Below, piece by piece: positions 23,949 through 32,532 of a DNA stretch of 64,000 nt; the stretch's first letter is position 1, and every line of letters begins with the position of its first letter. The translations under genes and the position numbers were made by a program. The DNA is taken from NCBI RefSeq assembly GCF_015670745.1, contig NZ_JADPCH010000007.1:26256-90255 (forward strand), written 5' to 3'. This stretch comes from Collinsella aerofaciens. GTDB taxonomy: Bacteria; Actinomycetota; Coriobacteriia; Coriobacteriales; Coriobacteriaceae. Under the pieces are notes generated by a model. It was not told the origin of the DNA. It saw only the letters and a list, made by a program, of their open reading frames with translations, and searched no databases.

Positions 23949-25028
23949 CTACTCCCCGTGATGGTGGCCGCAGCAGCACTCGTGGCCGTCGTCATGGCCG
24001 TGGCCGCCGCAGCACTCGTGGTCCTCGCCATGGTGGTGGCCGCAACCGCACTCGTGGTCGTCGCCATGCTCGCCGCAACCGCAGCCTTCCTCGTGAGCGC
24101 CATGCTCTTCGGGACGATACTGCGACCAGTCCAGACCGGCGGCAATGGCGTCGGCCTCCTCCTTATAGAGGACCGTGATGGCCTGGGTACCCAGCTTGGC
24201 GCCGCCGATGGCGTCGAGCATGTCATAGAGCGTAAAGGCGACGTCGGCGCCGGGCAGCGCGAGCTCGCGATCATCGGCGTAGGCGAGCGCCAGACGCAGG
24301 TCCTTAATGAAGTGCTCGACCATAAAGCCGGGCTTGTAGTCGCCGTCGAGCGCCTTGGGCGCCAGGCTCTCCATGGCGCCGGACTTACCGGTGCCGCCCA
24401 GGATCATCTGGCGGGTCTTCTCCAGGTCAAGGCCGCTCAGCTCGGCAAATGCCATGGCGTCCGCCATGCCGACCATGCAGGCGCCCAGCGACACCTGATT
24501 GGCGAGCTTGGCAGCCTGGCCCTTGCCGGCGCCGTCGAAGCAGCAGATGTTGGCCGCAAAGGTGGCAAGGATGTCGCGGACCGGGGCGATGTCGTTCTCG
24601 GTAGCGCCCACGATAGCCGTGAGCGTGCCGGCGATAGCACCCGACTCGCCGCCGGTGACGGGGCAGTCAAACGCCATGCGACCAGAAACCTGGGCGGCCT
24701 CGGCAATGTCACGGGCGAGCTCGGGCGAGCTCGTGGTGAGATCGATCAAGACCGCGCCCGGCTTGGTGCACGCAAGCAGGCCGTTGCCCGCCAGATAGAG
24801 CTCCTCGACCTCGGAGGGATAGCCCACCATGGTAAAGACGACATCGGCGTTCGCCACGGCCTCGGCCGGCGTATCGGCCCAGACGGCGCCGCGCTCGATA
24901 AGCGCGGCGGCCTTGGACTTGGTGCGGTTGTTGACCGTGACGGGGTAGCCGGCGTCCAGGATGTGGCCGGCGATGGGGGCACCCATGATTCCGGTGCCAA
25001 TGAATGCGACGGAGAGCTTGTTTGCCAT
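23949..25028 (-). CDS. Beta-hydroxyacid dehydrogenase with His/Cys-rich C-terminal tail
   Basis: 359 residues. Residues 1-300 are a standard 3-hydroxyisobutyrate/tartronate-semialdehyde reductase family enzyme: Rossmann motif FIGTGIMGAPIAGHI, substrate segment DCPVTGGESGAIAGTLT, and catalytic-lysine segment GKGQAAKLANQ. The family normally ends near 290-300 residues. Here about 55 extra residues are made of repeats such as HECGCGHHHGEDHEC and GHGHDDGHECCCGHHHG, a likely metal-binding (Ni, Zn or Cu) tail. It is the first gene of the run leading to icd. Physiological substrate unknown. Confidence 0.88.
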   Translation of the reverse strand: MANKLSVAFIGTGIMGAPIAGHILDAGYPVTVNNRTKSKAAALIERGAVWADTPAEAVANADVVFTMVGYPSEVEELYLAGNGLLACTKPGAVLIDLTTSSPELARDIAEAAQVSGRMAFDCPVTGGESGAIAGTLTAIVGATENDIAPVRDILATFAANICCFDGAGKGQAAKLANQVSLGACMVGMADAMAFAELSGLDLEKTRQMILGGTGKSGAMESLAPKALDGDYKPGFMVEHFIKDLRLALAYADDRELALPGADVAFTLYDMLDAIGGAKLGTQAITVLYKEEADAIAAGLDWSQYRPEEHGAHEEGCGCGEHGDDHECGCGHHHGEDHECCGGHGHDDGHECCCGHHHGE

Positions 25029-25126
25029 GAAACCTTTCCTTTTGGGTTGGGTGTTGTTACCAGGTTGAATACTCGGTGCCAGCGTTTGGGCTGTGAGTCG
25101 AGGGCGATTACGGACGCAGCGCTTGC

Positions 25127-26080
25127 CTACTGACCGCGCACGCGGCGGGCGATACGGTCGGAAAGCGACGCCTTGTCGGCGCGGTTCTTACCCCAAAACG
25201 CGCAGCCCACCATGCCGGGGCCCACGTGCGAGCCGATGGTGGGACCCACGGAGCCGCGAATGATCGTGACGTCGGCGCAACCCTCCTCCTTGCGGATGGC
25301 GGCTTCGAGCCAGTCACCATCCTTTTCGGCATCGGCCGTCATGATGGCGATGGGCATGGTGCGATCGGGCACGTAGTTCTCGCGGAACGACTTGAGGATG
25401 GACTTGAGCGCCTTCTTGCGGCCGCGGTTGACGCCGATCAGCGACAGCGAGCCGGCCAGGTCGTAGGAGAGCTCGGGCTTGACGTCGAGCTTTGCCGTGA
25501 GCTGCGCCGCCGCGGGAGGAATGCGGCCGCCGGCAGCCAGTGCGTCGAAGCTCTCGAGCGTAAAGTAGCCGTGCACGTAGGTCTTTGCCTCGTTTGCCCA
25601 ATCGACCAGCTGCTTGGCGGTCAGTCCCGCCGAACGCTGGCGCACGGCCTCGAGCGCCAAGAGCGCACCGGTCGCGCAGGGCAGAGCGTTGTCGACCACG
25701 TAGAGCTCAAAGTTGGGATACTCGGCGCGCACGGCATCTGCCGCCTGGCACGCAGAGTTGTAGCTCGACGACAGCGCCGAGGCAAAGCACAGGTAGACCG
25801 TGGGCGTGCCCTCTTTGGCGCACTCGGTAAAGAACTCGATATAGCGACCGAGCGACACAGCCGAGGTGGACACGCGGGCGCCGGCGCGCATGCGGTCGTA
25901 GAACTCCTTAGGGCTCATGCTCGACCAGATATCGTCCGTGCGCTCCTCGCCATCGATAATGAAGGGGAAACCCAGGGTATCGACATCGAGGTTCGCGGCG
26001 ACCTCGGGGCTAAAGTCGCAGCAGGTATCGACGACGATGCGGCAGCGGTCAGAATGGCCGGTAGATGCAGCCTTGTCCAT
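25127..26080 (-). CDS. DegV family protein (fatty-acid-binding FakB-like)
   Basis: 317 residues from the ATG at 26080 with AAGGAG 8 bases before. DegV proteins bind a fatty acid between two lobes and present it to the kinase FakA in several Gram-positives. The segments IVVDTCCDFSPEVA, ARVSTSAVSLGRYIEFF, FASALSSSYNSACQAA and SVGPTIGSHVGPGMVGCAFWG match the family, including the conserved Ser/Thr and His contacts. It stands alone, 47 bases downstream of a strong terminator. Confidence 0.88.
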   Translation of the reverse strand: MDKAASTGHSDRCRIVVDTCCDFSPEVAANLDVDTLGFPFIIDGEERTDDIWSSMSPKEFYDRMRAGARVSTSAVSLGRYIEFFTECAKEGTPTVYLCFASALSSSYNSACQAADAVRAEYPNFELYVVDNALPCATGALLALEAVRQRSAGLTAKQLVDWANEAKTYVHGYFTLESFDALAAGGRIPPAAAQLTAKLDVKPELSYDLAGSLSLIGVNRGRKKALKSILKSFRENYVPDRTMPIAIMTADAEKDGDWLEAAIRKEEGCADVTIIRGSVGPTIGSHVGPGMVGCAFWGKNRADKASLSDRIARRVRGQ

Positions 26081-26096
26081 CAAAGCGACTCCTTAC

Positions 26097-26131
26097 GTAA
26101 AAAAGGCGGCCATCCGCATGGGATGGCCGCC
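26097..26131 (-). terminator. Terminator of hpf
   Basis: A perfect 11-bp stem GGCGGCCATCC/GGATGGCCGCC is followed on the minus strand by a run of T residues. It is 30 bases past the hpf stop. Confidence 0.9.
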
Positions 26132-26160
26132 GGCCGTTAAGTCATGCAAGTTAACGTATT

Positions 26161-26745
26161 TTACTCGTCAAGTGTTTCGATACGGGGCTTGATGATGCCA
26201 TATCCACCATTCTTACGGTGATACACCACATTGATAAGGCCAGTCGTCGCGTTCTCGAACACGTAGAAGTCGTGGCCCAGCAGATCGGTCTGCACCAGCG
26301 CCTGCTCCTCAGTCATCGGGGTGACATCGATGACCTTCTCGCGGACGAGCAGGTCGTCGTCCTCCTCGGGCAGCAGCAGGTCGGCCAGATCCTCGACGCG
26401 CTCGACCGGCGCGACATCCGCTGCGCTGGCACCGCCCTGGCGGTTGTCCACGACCTTGGTCTTGAACTTGCGCAGCTGGCGGGTGACCTTATCGGCGGAG
26501 AGGTCGATGGCGGCGTACATATCCGCACCGTGCTCGGCAACGCGAATCACCGAACCGCGGGCACGAACCGTAACCTCGACGATTGCCGGGTTGGGGTTCG
26601 AGGGGTTCTTCTCATAGCGAAGTACAACGTCGACCGTCATGGGCTCGATATCGAAAACCTTGAGCGCCTCGCCGATCTTCTCATCCACATGCGCACGCAG
26701 AGCATCGGTTACCGTCGTCTTGCGTCCAGAAACCTTGATATCCAT
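26161..26745 (-). CDS. hpf: Long-form ribosome hibernation-promoting factor
   Basis: 194 residues from the ATG at 26745 (GGAG upstream). The N-terminal S30AE domain (MDIKVSGRKTTVTDALRAHVDEKI ... ADMYAAIDLSADKVTRQLRKFK) binds the 30S decoding region. An acidic linker (LADLLLPEEDDD) leads to the C-terminal dimerisation domain (KVIDVTPMTEEQALVQTDLLGHDFYVFENA...INVVYHRKNGGYGIIKP), which makes 100S ribosome dimers. Length is usual for the long form. Single gene. Confidence 0.94.
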   Translation of the reverse strand: MDIKVSGRKTTVTDALRAHVDEKIGEALKVFDIEPMTVDVVLRYEKNPSNPNPAIVEVTVRARGSVIRVAEHGADMYAAIDLSADKVTRQLRKFKTKVVDNRQGGASAADVAPVERVEDLADLLLPEEDDDLLVREKVIDVTPMTEEQALVQTDLLGHDFYVFENATTGLINVVYHRKNGGYGIIKPRIETLDE

Positions 26746-27062
26746 ACGTGGCTCCAATCTGCCTCGGGAACTTACTGTACTGGCTATGTACCCATTGCCG
26801 TGCATTTAATCACGCGGATTCCCAAAGACCCGAATAACGATTGCTTGATACCGCATACCGAAGTCTCGCACTTTTCCGTGGCAAAGTGCGCTATGGGAGG
26901 GCGTCGGCAAAGCTAGTTTTTTTCCTGGAAATCAGCTTTTACCTGCCGTTTTTACCAAAATAGAAAAGCCGGGCTCCCTTATTGGGGAGACCCGGCCATG
27001 CGTGTTGAAACCGTGAAGAAGCGCCTTGTTCAGCGTGTGGCAGGCGCCACCCCTACCAATAA
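26746..27062. other. Intergenic region upstream of hpf with two hairpins
   Basis: No gene is seen. A perfect hairpin CGCACTTT/AAAGTGCG (26867-26890) lies about 120 bases upstream of hpf. A terminator for the minus-strand lipoprotein gene is at 26961-26996 (GCCGGG...CCCGGC, then TTTTCTATTTT on the minus strand). Confidence 0.6.
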
Positions 27063-28055
27063 CTAGCTATTGAGCTTGTTGATGTCATCGTCGGTGATGG
27101 TGCCCTCCTGGCTAGACGACGGGCCGTCGCTGTTGTTATCAGAGGCGTCGTCATCGGAGGACTCGGTCTCGTTGGACGTGGAGTCGGATGCCTGCACATT
27201 GGCCCCCGAAACGGTCTTGGCGGTAAGGTCGTAGGGCATCTGTCCGTACCAGACGCAGTGGACTGCCTCGAGCGTGCCATCGACCGTGATGCCATCGAGG
27301 GCATCGCTCACGGCACGGCACAGCTCATCATTAGAGCTAAGACCTGCGACGCCAAGCGTGGAGGGCGCCTCGAGCGTACCGACATAGGAGATCTGGCTCA
27401 TCAGACGCGCGAGGTAGCCACCAGCCGTGGAATCACAGATCACGTAATCGACCTCGCCCGACTCGAGCGCCTCAAAGCACTCATTGATGTTGGAAAAGGT
27501 CTTTTGGTTGGCGGTGATGCTTTGCTTGGCGAGCGCCTCCTGCGAGGCCGAGGAGGTCTGAACGCCCAGGGTAGCGGTGTTAAGCGTTTCGGTGGAAACG
27601 CTCAGCGACTCGCCGTCACTGCTCTTGCCGAATACGGCGGCGGCATCGTACAGACAGGTGCCAAGCGAGCTGATGTCGCCGCCCGCAGACTTGATGTCGC
27701 CAATGAAGATGTCCGCCTTTTTATCGCTGAGCGCGGAATCGGCCGAGGACGCATCGACAAAGGCGACCTTGAGACCCATGCGGCATGCGAGGGCACGAGC
27801 GGCATCGACCGCATAGCCCGTGAGGTTTCCGTCGGCATCCTGCATGGCCTGCGGTGCATCGGACGTATCGAGGGCGACCGTCAGGGTTCCCGGCGTGACC
27901 AGGGCATCGTCCGATACCGTGGGGGTAACGGTCTCGCGCTCGATCTGGTCGATCGTGGGCGTCGTGAACGTGGACAGTGGATTGAACGCGCATCCGCTCA
28001 GGCCCAAAACGGCAATGACCGCCGCGGCCCCAGCACCTAACCGAGCCGCATGCAT
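27063..28055 (-). CDS. Substrate-binding lipoprotein (bacterial solute-binding family 3)
   Basis: 330 residues from the ATG at 28055, chosen because GAGGGG stands 8 bases upstream and a lipoprotein signal begins there: AAAVIAVLGLSGC, cleaved before Cys22. The body has the amino-acid-binding-protein pattern: TLTVALDTSDAPQAMQDADGNLTGYAVDAARALACRMGLKVAFVD, then KADIFIGDIKS. The frame remains open for about 170 codons upstream, but that part uses rare codons and looks non-coding. The tail is acidic and Ser/Asn-rich. No permease or ATPase gene is adjacent, so it may act with a distant ABC transporter or as a sensor. Confidence 0.8.
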   Translation of the reverse strand: MHAARLGAGAAAVIAVLGLSGCAFNPLSTFTTPTIDQIERETVTPTVSDDALVTPGTLTVALDTSDAPQAMQDADGNLTGYAVDAARALACRMGLKVAFVDASSADSALSDKKADIFIGDIKSAGGDISSLGTCLYDAAAVFGKSSDGESLSVSTETLNTATLGVQTSSASQEALAKQSITANQKTFSNINECFEALESGEVDYVICDSTAGGYLARLMSQISYVGTLEAPSTLGVAGLSSNDELCRAVSDALDGITVDGTLEAVHCVWYGQMPYDLTAKTVSGANVQASDSTSNETESSDDDASDNNSDGPSSSQEGTITDDDINKLNS

Positions 28056-28806
28056 CAAGCTGCCCCTCACCATGTCCACTACCCTGCCTTCTGTGTCGTA
28101 TACGATCCGTGCCCCGCACGGAATATCGGGGTGTTCCCACCAGCTGACCTGGTATTTGACCCCACACTTGCGCACCGGGGCGTTTGCTCGGGAGGCCGCA
28201 GCCACCTTCACGACTGGCCCGCTCGCCCGCGAGGCGGTATTGCCCCAAAGAAAGTAGAACGGACGGTGCGGCTTACATCTAGGACGCGCCATGATCGCGC
28301 CGCGCGCACGCGGTCGCTTACGTGGATCCCTTTGACCGCGTCTGTCTTGGACTAGGATGGGCATTTCGTCCGTCCGCAACCACAGCCTGGCAGGAACGTA
28401 GCGCATTATAGCTAAGTTCAAGCTATAGTTTAAGGTTAGGGACGTTATTCGCATCGCGAGCACAGATTTCGCAGGTCGGGGCGGACCATTCGTGCCCCCA
28501 TGAAGCCCGGAGCTCCCCCACGGGGAGCCCCGGGGCACCCGTCTCAGGGTGCCGTGTGCAAAAAACGGCAAATATGAGTACTGCTACCAATTTAGTAGCA
28601 GCGTATTTCCGCCCCACGAGCCCTTTTTGAGTTCCGCACAGCCCGCTTGGCGCCAAGATATTCCACATTCGTTTATTATCTCTTCGCTGAATCCAGTTTT
28701 TCGGCCCAAGTTTCTTTATTTTTGCTGTCACTAATCTAGTAACAGTATTCATATTTGCCGTTTTTTGCACATGGCATATAAACAGACCCCCTATAAAGCC
28801 ATAGTT
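28056..28806. other. 750-base intergenic region with a MITE-like element
   Basis: No convincing gene is seen. An open minus-strand frame covers 28056-28571, but its composition argues against coding. A perfect-inverted-repeat element at 28555-28771 is listed separately. At 28508-28532 a GC-rich hairpin (GGAGCTCCCC/GGGGAGCCCC) is visible. Confidence 0.5.
28555..28771. repeat. 217-bp MITE-like element with long terminal inverted repeats
   Basis: The outer 23 bases of each end (28555-28577 and 28749-28771) are perfect inverted copies beginning TGTGCAAAAAACGGC. Similarity continues inward to about 48 bases, and each end contains a small hairpin (CTGCTAC/GTAGCAG and CTGTCAC/GTAACAG). No reading frame lies inside. 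The same terminal sequence is recognisable at 43102-43331. No target-site duplication is evident. Confidence 0.8.
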
Positions 28807-29919
28807 TTACGCCGGCTTGAGCCCAAAGCACGCTCGGAGCGTATTCAGCAGAGCATCTTGCCTCTTTCGACGAGCCTCTACACGATTCTGATATCGTTTA
28901 CCCATACGCTGGTGGATGCGCCATGCGAGCGCTTCCATCGCTTCCATGTCGCAGAGCATCTCGTTGTTGACCGTCGCGACCTCGATTCCCATGGACGCCA
29001 AACCCGTATTGCGTTTTTCATCGTGAATGCGCCCGCCGCGAGACGAATGGCCCTGCTCACCGTTGTATTCCAGGTCAAACCGAGCTGCTTCCTGATAGGC
29101 ATCGCAAACCGCATACGGCATCCCCGAGATCGCCTGCGCACGGTCGTTGAACTCGATCTTGTGGTCGGTCTTAAAGGGACCGCAGGCAAATCCGCCATAA
29201 GAAAACGGAAGCGAAAACATGGCAAGCATGATGCATTCCATGGGTGAGCGCAGGTTTTCCGACAGAAAGGGGCACAGCCGCCGCAGCTGCTTGGCCGCGC
29301 TCCCCTTGCATGCCGCAAGGTAATCTGCCAGGCGATCGGGCGTCAGCACTGGCTCGACCTCAAAGTAGCCCACATCTGACGGCTGGTCCTTATCCTTTGC
29401 AAGCCTGTTCACGGTAGGCGAGCTGTAAGGGGGCAGATACCGCCCGCGATCGCTCAGCGAAATCTTGGAGCACAGCTCCTGGGCCAGGGCAAATGCCTGG
29501 ATACAGCCGACTTCGCGCGCAACGGCGGCACAGAGGGCCTCGGGAGACAAGCTGTACACTCCCGGCTCCACCTCCAAAATCGAGGCGTCCGGCAGGTCTG
29601 TAGAACAAACGGACCAGCTTGCACCAGGCATGCGGCGACGCTGCTTCGCCGACCCCACCAGCAGGCACAAGTCTTCTTGGACCTCGCCACTCACGGCCCC
29701 GATCCGCACCAAATCGGGAAGATAAATGTCCTCGGCCGAGGGAGACGATGCGCGCAGCACACGGCACTCTTCATCGGGAGCGAGGTCCCTCCAACTGATG
29801 TAACCCATTTGTCGGCGCTCGGCGCGCATCATGCGCAGCGCCGAGGCGCCAGTCAGGATTACAGAGGCCGCCAGTTGCTCGCTTGTCGGCTCGATGCGTC
29901 GCGCTATCTTCGCTGCCAC
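28807..29919 (-). CDS. DUF559/Vsr-like endonuclease-fold protein
   Basis: 370 residues if started at the GTG at 29919, which has AGGGGTGG upstream and lies 10 bases after comF. An overlapping ATG inside comF at about 29962 is possible. The C-terminal third has the DUF559 pattern: NLRSPMECIMLAMFSLPFSYGGF, then D273 and E284 in VCDAYQEAARFDLEYNG, then GHSSRGGRIHDEKRNTGLASMGIEV. This is a PD-(D/E)XK-type active site in related families. The N-terminal part is not recognised. Such proteins are often annotated with AbiEi-like toxin-antitoxin or restriction relatives. The actual role is unknown. Confidence 0.72.
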   Translation of the reverse strand: MAAKIARRIEPTSEQLAASVILTGASALRMMRAERRQMGYISWRDLAPDEECRVLRASSPSAEDIYLPDLVRIGAVSGEVQEDLCLLVGSAKQRRRMPGASWSVCSTDLPDASILEVEPGVYSLSPEALCAAVAREVGCIQAFALAQELCSKISLSDRGRYLPPYSSPTVNRLAKDKDQPSDVGYFEVEPVLTPDRLADYLAACKGSAAKQLRRLCPFLSENLRSPMECIMLAMFSLPFSYGGFACGPFKTDHKIEFNDRAQAISGMPYAVCDAYQEAARFDLEYNGEQGHSSRGGRIHDEKRNTGLASMGIEVATVNNEMLCDMEAMEALAWRIHQRMGKRYQNRVEARRKRQDALLNTLRACFGLKPA

Positions 29920-29929
29920 AAAACCACCC

Positions 29930-30736
29930 CTACCAAACGCGTGCGATAGCGAGGCCATCGACGGCCGCGGCACCGGCACGTTTGAGCTCCGCCGAGGCTG
30001 CTGCCATGGTCGCGCCCGTGGTAATGACATCATCGATGAGCAGCAAACGACAGCCGCGCACATCTTCGACCGTCTCGTACATGCCCCGGGCATGTTCCCG
30101 GCGCTCATCGCGACCGAGCTCTCGCTGGTCACCGTGACCGTATTTGACCAGGGCGTCCAGCAACGACACACCCGAAAGATCGCAAAACGAGCGCGCGATT
30201 GCTTCCATATGGTCGAATCCACGCCGCCGAAACGCTGCCGCAGTCGCGGGCACAAATACCACCGCGTCGGCGCCGGACAGCACACCGCCGTAGCGATCGG
30301 GGGCTGCCACCTGGGCATGTAAGACGGTGTCGTAGAGTAGCTCCGCCAGATACGGTGCCAGGCGGCGCTCGCCCGCATCCTTGTACGCCTTGATGGTGCG
30401 CGGCAGCGGATGTGCGTAGACGGCACACGCCAGGCAGCGATCGAGCGCCTCGGCCATTGCCGAAGACGTGCCCTCGACCGAACACTCGGTGCACAGCAAA
30501 TCCCCAAACGGGGCGCCACATCGGATGCAGCTATGGCACGGATCGATGAGCGCGAATGAGGCCAGGCAATCCTGGCAAATCAGCGCACCGAAACGCTCGC
30601 AGCCGGCGCATCGCGTGGGCGACAACGCCTCGAGCGCCTCGTACGTCGCGCGCTCGGCAAGCGGTAGCAATTCGTCCGCAAACGGTAGGGTGCCAGCACC
30701 CTGCAAGCGACTCAACACATTCAAATGTCTCTTCAT
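29930..30736 (-). CDS. comF: ComF family phosphoribosyltransferase-like protein
   Basis: 268 residues. The N-terminal zinc finger has paired cysteines (CAGCERFGALICQDC ... CHSCIRCGAPFGDLLCTEC). The C-terminal phosphoribosyltransferase domain ends with the PRPP-binding loop RLLLIDDVITTGATMAAASAELKRAGA. ComF/GntX proteins act in DNA uptake for natural transformation in some species and in DNA metabolism in others. Its ribosome site lies within the right arm of a perfect hairpin (30740-30775). The endonuclease-fold gene follows after 10 bases and is probably co-transcribed. Confidence 0.9.
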   Translation of the reverse strand: MKRHLNVLSRLQGAGTLPFADELLPLAERATYEALEALSPTRCAGCERFGALICQDCLASFALIDPCHSCIRCGAPFGDLLCTECSVEGTSSAMAEALDRCLACAVYAHPLPRTIKAYKDAGERRLAPYLAELLYDTVLHAQVAAPDRYGGVLSGADAVVFVPATAAAFRRRGFDHMEAIARSFCDLSGVSLLDALVKYGHGDQRELGRDERREHARGMYETVEDVRGCRLLLIDDVITTGATMAAASAELKRAGAAAVDGLAIARVW

Positions 30737-30739
30737 GAC

Positions 30740-30775
30740 ACAACCCTCCCTACGCGAAGGCGAAGGGAGGGTTGT
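30740..30775 (-). promoter_or_regulatory. Hairpin that contains the comF ribosome-binding site
   Basis: Perfect 12-bp arms (30740-30751 and 30764-30775). On the minus strand the second arm reads AGGGAGGGTTGT's complement partner ACAACCCTCCCT, so in mRNA order the GGGAGGG Shine-Dalgarno sequence lies in the 3' arm, close to the start codon at 30736. It could also end ricT transcription weakly, as no good T tract follows. Confidence 0.65.
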
Positions 30776-30837
30776 CGGTGTAGAGCCATGATACCCAGAG
30801 GCGCTGGGGTCAGGCGGGTTACATCCGCTTACGGACG

Positions 30838-32532
30838 TTATTCGCCGGCAGGCGGTTTCGGTGAGGACGAGGTGTGGGTCGAGCCTTCGCCACCGTCCTG
30901 GCGCGGCTTGCGGGAGCGACGGCGACGGCGGCGCTTTTGACCCTGGTCGGTCGAGCCTTCGCCATCGCGATCCTCACGCGGTTCGCGCTCGTCGCGAGAG
31001 CCGCCGCGCGAAGCCTTGGCGGCAGCTCCCCCGCCATCGCCGGGGCGACGGCGCGTGACCTTGACTTCGCCATCCGAAACCTGATCGGCCACGGAAGGAA
31101 CCGAGGGCTTCTGCTGCGTGCCCGAGGAATGGCGACGGCGCGGACGTGGCGCGCGCTCCTCCTCGCCACGCGGCTTGCCAGCCTTGTCGGCAGGCGCATC
31201 GGAGGCCGAGACGCCCTTGGGAGCGGCACCGGCCTCGCGAGCAGCTGCGGCGCGGAAGGCGTCCTCGCGCTCCTCGCTCGACAGGTGACGGCGACGACGG
31301 CGCGTGGGGTTCATGCCACCGCCGCGGTTTTGCTGCTGGAGCTGCTGAGCCTCGCGCTCACGGGAAGCGTTCTTGCCCGCGGCCTCGCCATTGTCGACGG
31401 ACGCTGCGCGCTTGCGGCGGCGACGACCACCGGCTGCCTCCTCGGCCTCGGGCGCCTCGGCCTTGCCGCGGCCCTTTCCGCGGCCACGACCCTCGCCCTG
31501 GCCCTGAGCAGCGCGAGCATCGGATTCGGCATCGCGGCGACGGCGCTTGGGCATCGACGTGCCGGCCAGACGATCGGCACTCGACAGGCCATCGCCCACA
31601 TCGACGCCGTTCTCGCGATCGAGCTCCATGAGCGCCAGGCGCATCTCGGGCGACTCGATGCGCTCGAGCACGTCGCGCGTCACGCAGTCGGGGCGGCAGT
31701 TGCAGCCCTGCTCGGCGGCCTTCTTTTTGCAGCCCTCCGAGCACGTCATATCGGCCAGGTTGACCTTAAAGACTTTGCCGTTCTCCAGACGCAGCACCAG
31801 CTGCTCACGCGGCGTGTCATATTCCTGGATACGCGCCTTGCCAAGCGGCGTATCGATGAGCGTCTTCTTTTTGGGCGCACGGCTCTTAAAGTCCTTGTAC
31901 GCCTCGAACTCATAGCGCAGACAGCACATCAGGCGGCCGCACACGCCACTGATCTTGGACGAGTTGAGCGGCAGGTCCTGCTCTTTTGCCATGCGAATCG
32001 AGACGGGCTCAAACTGTCCGCCAAAGCGCGTGCAGCAGAGCTCCTGTCCGCACTGGGCATAGCCGCCCACCAGGCGGGTCTCGTCGCGCACGCCGATCTG
32101 GCGCATGTCGACGCGAATGTGCAGCGTCGAGGACAGGTCCTTGACGAGCTGACGAAAATCGACGCGCTCCTCGGCCGCAAAGTAGAACACGGCCTTCTCG
32201 CCGCCAAACAGGTACTCGACGCCGACCGGCTTCATCTCGAGGTCGAGCTCTTTGACGAGACGGCGGAAATCGACCATCGCCTCGTCGCCCTGGATGGCCA
32301 GGTCGTCGGCAAGCTGCAGGTCGATGTCGCTCGCCACGCGCAGCACGGGCTTGAGCGGCTGGCCGATCTCATTTTGCGGCACCTCGAAGGGATCGGCCGT
32401 GACCAGGCCGATCTCGGTTCCGCGCTCGGTGGAGCAAATGGCATAATCGGCCTCGAGGATATCCAGATCCTGCGGGTCGAACCACAGGTCGCGCGAGGCG
32501 TAGGTAAACTTAACGGGTACGACTAACGGCAT
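30838..32532 (-). CDS. ricT: RicT/YaaT-like PSP1-domain protein with long basic tail
   Basis: 564 residues. Residues 1-270 are the PSP1/RicT domain: KFTYASRDLWFDPQDLDILEADYAICSTERGTEIGLV, then cysteine motifs GQELCCTRFGG, CGRLMCCLRYEFEAYK and CSEGCKKKAAEQGCNCRPDC. In Bacillus RicT is part of a complex with RicA and RicF that carries iron-sulfur clusters and affects RNase Y processing. The last about 230 residues are a low-complexity R, G, A, E and P tail with RRRRR and RGKGRGK tracts, not found in short RicT proteins and likely RNA-binding or disordered. Its start overlaps the holB stop by 10 bases. Confidence 0.9.
   Translation of the reverse strand: MPLVVPVKFTYASRDLWFDPQDLDILEADYAICSTERGTEIGLVTADPFEVPQNEIGQPLKPVLRVASDIDLQLADDLAIQGDEAMVDFRRLVKELDLEMKPVGVEYLFGGEKAVFYFAAEERVDFRQLVKDLSSTLHIRVDMRQIGVRDETRLVGGYAQCGQELCCTRFGGQFEPVSIRMAKEQDLPLNSSKISGVCGRLMCCLRYEFEAYKDFKSRAPKKKTLIDTPLGKARIQEYDTPREQLVLRLENGKVFKVNLADMTCSEGCKKKAAEQGCNCRPDCVTRDVLERIESPEMRLALMELDRENGVDVGDGLSSADRLAGTSMPKRRRRDAESDARAAQGQGEGRGRGKGRGKAEAPEAEEAAGGRRRRKRAASVDNGEAAGKNASREREAQQLQQQNRGGGMNPTRRRRRHLSSEEREDAFRAAAAREAGAAPKGVSASDAPADKAGKPRGEEERAPRPRRRHSSGTQQKPSVPSVADQVSDGEVKVTRRRPGDGGGAAAKASRGGSRDEREPREDRDGEGSTDQGQKRRRRRRSRKPRQDGGEGSTHTSSSPKPPAGE

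Noticed and set aside
28100..28250. Possible SRP RNA because of CCAGGTCAG on the minus strand
   Set aside because: The required GGAAGGGAGCA-type loop and flanking pairing are not present.
28056..28571. In-frame N-terminal extension of the lipoprotein gene, about 170 codons
   Set aside because: It contains several rare AGG/AGA codons and no good ribosome site at its start. It would also bury the clear lipoprotein signal peptide beginning at 28055.
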